Below are positions 60,331 to 64,000 of a stretch of 64,000 nucleotides of DNA, one piece after another. A program made the translations under genes and the position numbers. The notes beneath the pieces are model-generated. The model saw nothing but the letters and a program-made list of their open reading frames with translations. It was not told the DNA's origin and did not search any database. The stretch's first letter is position 1; each line of letters begins with the position of its first letter. The stretch is from contig MEQB01000026.1 of assembly GCA_001770015.1 (NCBI GenBank), positions 204,382 to 268,381 on the forward strand. The letters run 5' to 3'. This stretch comes from Bdellovibrionales bacterium RIFOXYC1_FULL_37_79 (lineage in GTDB: Bacteria; Bdellovibrionota; Bacteriovoracia; Bacteriovoracales; Bacteriovoracaceae).

Positions 60331-60549
60331 AAAGACTCCTTGGTGGATGTGTTATGTATTTTGCGATGGAAAATACTTTTTTCCACCAATACCATGGGTG
60401 AGCAAAATAAGGAAAAAATTAGCTTTCTTTTACCCATAATTACATGGTCTCATTGTTTTGCAGACAAAAACGGTATATATTTCTTATATAGTTCCAATTG
60501 AAAAATATTTTTTTCTTGATTTGTTTTTTTAGGTGTGAAGTTGGTTAAT

Positions 60550-60578
60550 AAAAAAAAGAGCGTCTAAAAAAGACGCTC
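60550..60578 (-). terminator. Intrinsic terminator of the 164-residue exported protein gene
   Basis: A perfect 8-bp stem (60558-60565 with 60571-60578). On the minus strand it is followed by eight T residues, 35 bp after the stop of the gene at 60614. Confidence 0.88.
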
Positions 60579-60613
60579 AAGGCATTCAACATTTTTAAAA
60601 AAAATCCGATAAA

Positions 60614-61108
60614 TTAGTTGTTATTATCTAATTCAATAATGACCTTAACTGAACCTTTACCACGACGATGCTCGATACTTCCAGATATACCACCCTCGCT
60701 GGTAAGGGTATTTCCATCACCGGATAATATCATTCCATTGGTCGAAAATTCATCACTGAGTTGATTCATATCCAAATCGATAGTCGCAGGGAATATGGTC
60801 ATAGGACCCAAATCAAACACTTCAGTTGGTTTCTTACCCTCATAAAGAAAGAGCACTTGAAATCGGGGCAGATTATCCCACGCGTCAAGTCCACAATTTC
60901 TTCCGGCTATAATATAACTCAGTCCCTCTTTTTGATATTCGCTAATTTTACTATCTGACAGATGTTTCTGCTTGAAATTATCCGATAAATCCATATTTAC
61001 ATACGCACTGTTTGTATCCCCACATTGAATACTCACGTTTGCCAAAAGATTTAAAGACGTTAAGGAAATCGCCGAAATAATAAGTGTATTAATCACCTTG
61101 TTTTTCAT
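60614..61108 (-). CDS. Small exported protein of unknown function
   Basis: 164 residues from the ATG at 61108, chosen because GGAGG lies 7 nt upstream and the signal peptide (cut near LLA-NV) begins there; the frame is open eight codons further. The mature part is about 140 residues and beta-rich, with two Cys (SIQCGDTN and GRNCGLDAW) that can form a disulfide. The C-terminal GDGNTLTSEGGISGSIEHRRGKG is turn-rich. No family recognised. A strong terminator follows. It lies in the same strand series as the similar-sized exported protein at 59872, but each has its own signals. Confidence 0.72.
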   Translation of the reverse strand: MKNKVINTLIISAISLTSLNLLANVSIQCGDTNSAYVNMDLSDNFKQKHLSDSKISEYQKEGLSYIIAGRNCGLDAWDNLPRFQVLFLYEGKKPTEVFDLGPMTIFPATIDLDMNQLSDEFSTNGMILSGDGNTLTSEGGISGSIEHRRGKGSVKVIIELDNNN

Positions 61109-61261
61109 TAGTATACCTCCAAGTAGAATCACGATTGATTATTAAAATTTTCTTGTTGGCTTTTTATCACCAATAAACACTGGCAAATAAAATAAATTTA
61201 AATTTTGTAAAATTTTCTTGTTTTTTTGGGTAAGGTTAGCTTTACAGACAACCACTTGGTA

Positions 61262-61741
61262 TCATTCCGCTAGATTACTCAGATGAAGATAGAAATCCTG
61301 CTTCTCTTTTATATTATTAATGTGACTGATAATTGCCTGTTTTTCTTCTTCAGAATCCGATTCCTCATAGCGTTTTTTTTGCGCAGTAATTTCATCTTCA
61401 GCCAGTTGTAAAACCAAATCACCTGTCGCTTGACCACCTTCTCTAATTCCATTCATAATATAATTTACCCGATCAATTTCTGCAGGCGATAATTCACCAT
61501 TTTGAATTTCATTTCTGGCCTGAATAACGGCATAAACCACCGCACTTAAGGCCGTACCCCAGGTCAAGGTTTTGGTCGCCACCGGATAAGTCACTGCCAC
61601 TTTTTTCAATATTGTTTGAGATACCTTGGCAAGGTATAAAATAGCAATGATTCCCGGAATTTTTCCAATCGTATCGGCGGTCATCATAGAAATAACAAAG
61701 GTGTGGTGTAAATCAGGTCTATCGGAATAACATGTTTGCAT
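61262..61741 (-). CDS. Small membrane protein coupled to the large unknown gene upstream
   Basis: 159 residues from the ATG at 61741 (a TTG three codons upstream is possible). A hydrophobic N-terminal half with two likely membrane helices (IGKIPGIIAILYLAK and TLTWGTALSAVVYAVIQ, about residues 25-75) is followed by a charged helical tail (SDSEEEKQAIISHINNIKEK). No recognised family. It begins 35 bp after the large gene at 61777 on the same strand, so the two probably work together, for example as a large exported protein and a membrane partner. No terminator is visible downstream. Confidence 0.62.
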   Translation of the reverse strand: MQTCYSDRPDLHHTFVISMMTADTIGKIPGIIAILYLAKVSQTILKKVAVTYPVATKTLTWGTALSAVVYAVIQARNEIQNGELSPAEIDRVNYIMNGIREGGQATGDLVLQLAEDEITAQKKRYEESDSEEEKQAIISHINNIKEKQDFYLHLSNLAE

Positions 61742-61776
61742 GGCCTGCAAGAAATACTTTATTTTGTTACAGGCCC

Positions 61777-63987
61777 TTAGTCGAATAAATATTCTATAAT
61801 TGGATTTAAATTCCCAGAAGATTTCTCAGGGATGTTGCTTTCATCTTTTTGAATATTGATTTGAAAGTTATTTTTTAACATAGAATTTATTTTTTCAGCA
61901 CTGCAACGACGTAAATCTTGGTGATGACACTGTCCCTTAATTGTAACAACTTTACATGCCCCTTTAGTTTCATCAAGTTTATTCCACAATTCATCCTCTG
62001 CTAAAATTGCCAGTATCCCGTTTTGATTGGGGAACCCAGAGGACATTTTATTAGCAATATTTTCAATCTCATTTAAATCTTTCTCTAAAGGTTTTCCCTC
62101 TTGGCAGGTATTGATACACGGATTAATCGCATTATCTGCCTCTGATAATTTTTGAATATTATGCAATCGATCTACAGGTGAACATACTGAAGAAATTGTT
62201 TCAGATAAGGCCATTCTTTGAGTTTGCGTGGCATATTCATCAAGGGCCAATTCCTGCAACTTGTTACTACTATCACCTTCAATTTTAGGAGTATTATTAT
62301 CACGTTCTATGGTTATTCCCAACCTAGAGAGAATTTTCTCATATGTCTTTTGCTCAATTCTATTTAGGTCTGTGCTGGTTATATTTCCTATATCGCTAAA
62401 TTGATTATCATCTGATGATCTTAATTGTGTTTTTTCCAGATTTTGATATGTCTTTTGATAAATAACTTTCTTATGTTCAAGATCTTCTAATCCTTTAGCA
62501 AGTCTTTTTAAATCGTGCAAATATTGACATACAGGTATTGCGCTCAAACATTCGTCTGTCTGGGCCAAACTAACCTTAGAAACAGACCTATAACATTTCT
62601 TTAAATCATTTAGATCCGTTAACGGTGTTTTTCCTGCCCAAATTAAATTTTGTTTTGCATTAGTAACCTCCGTCAAAGCCTTTTCAAATTCCCCGTAACT
62701 TTTTTTAACGTTTTTGTCATTTTCATGAACCCATGCCTTTCTTATCTCTCTTAGTTCTGCAAACTCCAAAGCAATGGTTTCAAAACTTTCCTTTATATTA
62801 TTATCGTCAACGTTGTTAACTAATTTTGCAATATCATGTTCCAATGTCCTAAGATGTTTTTGGGTTGTCCTTTCTAGATAATGCTTCAGGATTTCATCAA
62901 CAATTATAAACGTTACCGCTTCCTCCATTATCTTTCCTAACGTACCTCCTCCTCCCGCTGTAGCAAAAATAGATGCAGCATTTTCAACTTTCCTAGCTGA
63001 TTGAATTAATTTATAAATCTTAAGTATGGAACTTTTTCCAGTATTGACGGCTTGCTTTGCTCCAATAAAACTTAGGGTTGTCATACCAACTCTTTCAGGA
63101 TCAAATTGTTCGAAGTAATTGTTTGTTGCCTTATTAATCGCATCTTTAAAGTTCATCCCTTTCCCCAGATTAGCAACAATTAATCTTGTAAGTTGATCGA
63201 CTTCCATTCCTGCAGTCATTCCTAAAGCATAGACACCGCCGTTATGCAATCGTCCAGTAATCTTATTTGTTTTAATTTGTCCGCCTGTATTTATTGCTGC
63301 TGAGGTTACCGCAAAAGCATTGTATCCAGCTATACTTTCTGGACAAAGCATACTTTTTAATGAGCCAGAAAATTCATTCAAAGACTTCTCTCCTCTTACA
63401 AGAAAAAACAAATCCTTGACTCCCTGAGCAGCTAAGAAAGTCCCATAATTCTTTACGTAGTTGTTGGCAACTTTTCCCAAAGCCTGATCTTTGACTACTG
63501 ATTTAGAAATTTTTGTATCTGTAACAGGATCTGGCGCAGCAGATGGAGGTGTCTTACTAGATGTATTTGAACTCTTAAGTTTTAAATCATCCAGCATTGT
63601 AACAGGTAATTTACTTTTTAAAACTTCCGTAATATGACGTTCAATCGACTTGTCAAATTCTTCACCTGAAACAAATCCTGCCGATCTTTGAATCAACAGA
63701 CCTTTCATAATTCCAACTGGAATTTTCTTATCAAATGCAATGCCTTTACTATGTAAAAAACTTATAACTTGAGTAAATTTTTCGGTTAAAATTATATCAT
63801 GTTTCTCTATTATTTTTTGAACTTCTGATATTAATTGTTCGCGCCCCGATTTATCCAAATCTAGTTTTTGTGCAAGTTCCGTAGAAAATTTTACAATAGC
63901 TGGGGCATTACCCTTTCTTTTACCCACATCTAAAAATTGCCTAAAAAATAATTCAAATATCGCCTGAATTTCGATAGTTAATCCCAT
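61777..63987 (-). CDS. Large protein of unknown function, 5' end possibly beyond the window
   Basis: At least 736 residues. The Met at 63987 is preceded by open frame to the window edge and no ribosome binding site can be judged, so the real start may lie outside. No signal peptide is seen at this Met. Residues about 200-370 contain Ala/Gly-rich hydrophobic stretches (AVTSAAINTGGQI, VYALGMTAGM, ASIFATAGGGGTLGKIMEEAVTFIIVDEIL, in parts). From about 390 on it is charged and helical, and the C-terminal 250 residues contain twelve or so Cys in pairs, which suggests an exported, disulfide-bonded protein. No family recognised. Confidence 0.6.
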   Translation of the reverse strand: MGLTIEIQAIFELFFRQFLDVGKRKGNAPAIVKFSTELAQKLDLDKSGREQLISEVQKIIEKHDIILTEKFTQVISFLHSKGIAFDKKIPVGIMKGLLIQRSAGFVSGEEFDKSIERHITEVLKSKLPVTMLDDLKLKSSNTSSKTPPSAAPDPVTDTKISKSVVKDQALGKVANNYVKNYGTFLAAQGVKDLFFLVRGEKSLNEFSGSLKSMLCPESIAGYNAFAVTSAAINTGGQIKTNKITGRLHNGGVYALGMTAGMEVDQLTRLIVANLGKGMNFKDAINKATNNYFEQFDPERVGMTTLSFIGAKQAVNTGKSSILKIYKLIQSARKVENAASIFATAGGGGTLGKIMEEAVTFIIVDEILKHYLERTTQKHLRTLEHDIAKLVNNVDDNNIKESFETIALEFAELREIRKAWVHENDKNVKKSYGEFEKALTEVTNAKQNLIWAGKTPLTDLNDLKKCYRSVSKVSLAQTDECLSAIPVCQYLHDLKRLAKGLEDLEHKKVIYQKTYQNLEKTQLRSSDDNQFSDIGNITSTDLNRIEQKTYEKILSRLGITIERDNNTPKIEGDSSNKLQELALDEYATQTQRMALSETISSVCSPVDRLHNIQKLSEADNAINPCINTCQEGKPLEKDLNEIENIANKMSSGFPNQNGILAILAEDELWNKLDETKGACKVVTIKGQCHHQDLRRCSAEKINSMLKNNFQINIQKDESNIPEKSSGNLNPIIEYLFD

Positions 63988-64000
63988 TGGTTTTGAACGA

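Overview
The window is AT-rich, densely coded Gram-negative chromosomal DNA. It holds about fifty genes, many with Sec signal peptides or lipoboxes, several outer-membrane beta-barrels, several murein-active or proteolytic exported enzymes, and a Tad-type secretion ATPase. With a V-type ATPase proteolipid, a sigma-32 factor, CapA/RND envelope genes and many large exported proteins without recognisable family, this fits a Bdellovibrionota-like bacterium (Bacteriovorax/Bdellovibrio relatives). That assignment is an inference from gene content; the window has no rRNA or other phylogenetic marker that I can score. No IS element, prophage, CRISPR array or tRNA is visible.

Layout. 1-7.8 kb: the end of a V-ATPase K subunit gene, then leftward genes for an exported transglycosylase-like protein, anchored and outer-membrane proteins, an atypical histidine kinase, glutamate racemase and a LysM lipoprotein. 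7.9-16.5 kb: an exported pullulanase preceded by a 1338-residue subtilase with a C-terminal Cys/TM sorting-like tail, then a Tad ATPase gene (cpaF) coupled to a cupredoxin-like gene. 16.7-24 kb: a YqfO-like protein, a secreted HExxH protease, an unknown exported protein and a 1608-residue exported protein. 24-26 kb: a GmhB-like HAD phosphatase overlapping a putative PD-(D/E)XK nuclease. 26.2-28.8 kb: a tight pyrB-pyrC'-pyrF operon whose dihydroorotase homologue has lost its metal ligands. 29-31 kb: a lipoprotein and oligoendopeptidase F. 31.3-39.8 kb: a divergent envelope locus, with RND exporter, CapA-like and EamA genes to the left and two acyltransferase-like proteins, a COG2834-like carrier and a beta-barrel to the right. 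39.9-41.6 kb: a candidate structured RNA that begins at a predicted transcription start, then an MltB-like transglycosylase and a methyltransferase. 41.7-49.8 kb: SH3b/beta-barrel, lipoprotein and zinc-finger-like proteins, a coiled-coil protein with an Hsp20-like C-terminus, and an APP1-like phosphatase. 49.8-56.6 kb: a leftward housekeeping block, rpoH, rpsO, pnp and dut, then a small PHA-granule-family-like protein, a 2Fe-2S ferredoxin and a membrane protein. 56.7-64 kb: exported proteins of unknown function, including one with an LRAT/NlpC-like His...Asn-Cys arrangement, ending in a large ORF that may run off the window.

How the genes work together. Coupled translation is frequent: many start codons overlap or abut the preceding stop, and non-AUG starts with a good ribosome binding site are common. 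Convergent genes often meet tail to tail with 4-25 bp between them, or overlap, without an intrinsic terminator. The strongest candidates for something undescribed are the 88-nt structured element at 39901-39988, the divergent RND/CapA/acyltransferase/COG2834 locus, and the coiled-coil/Hsp20-fold cluster at 46.9-49.8 kb.
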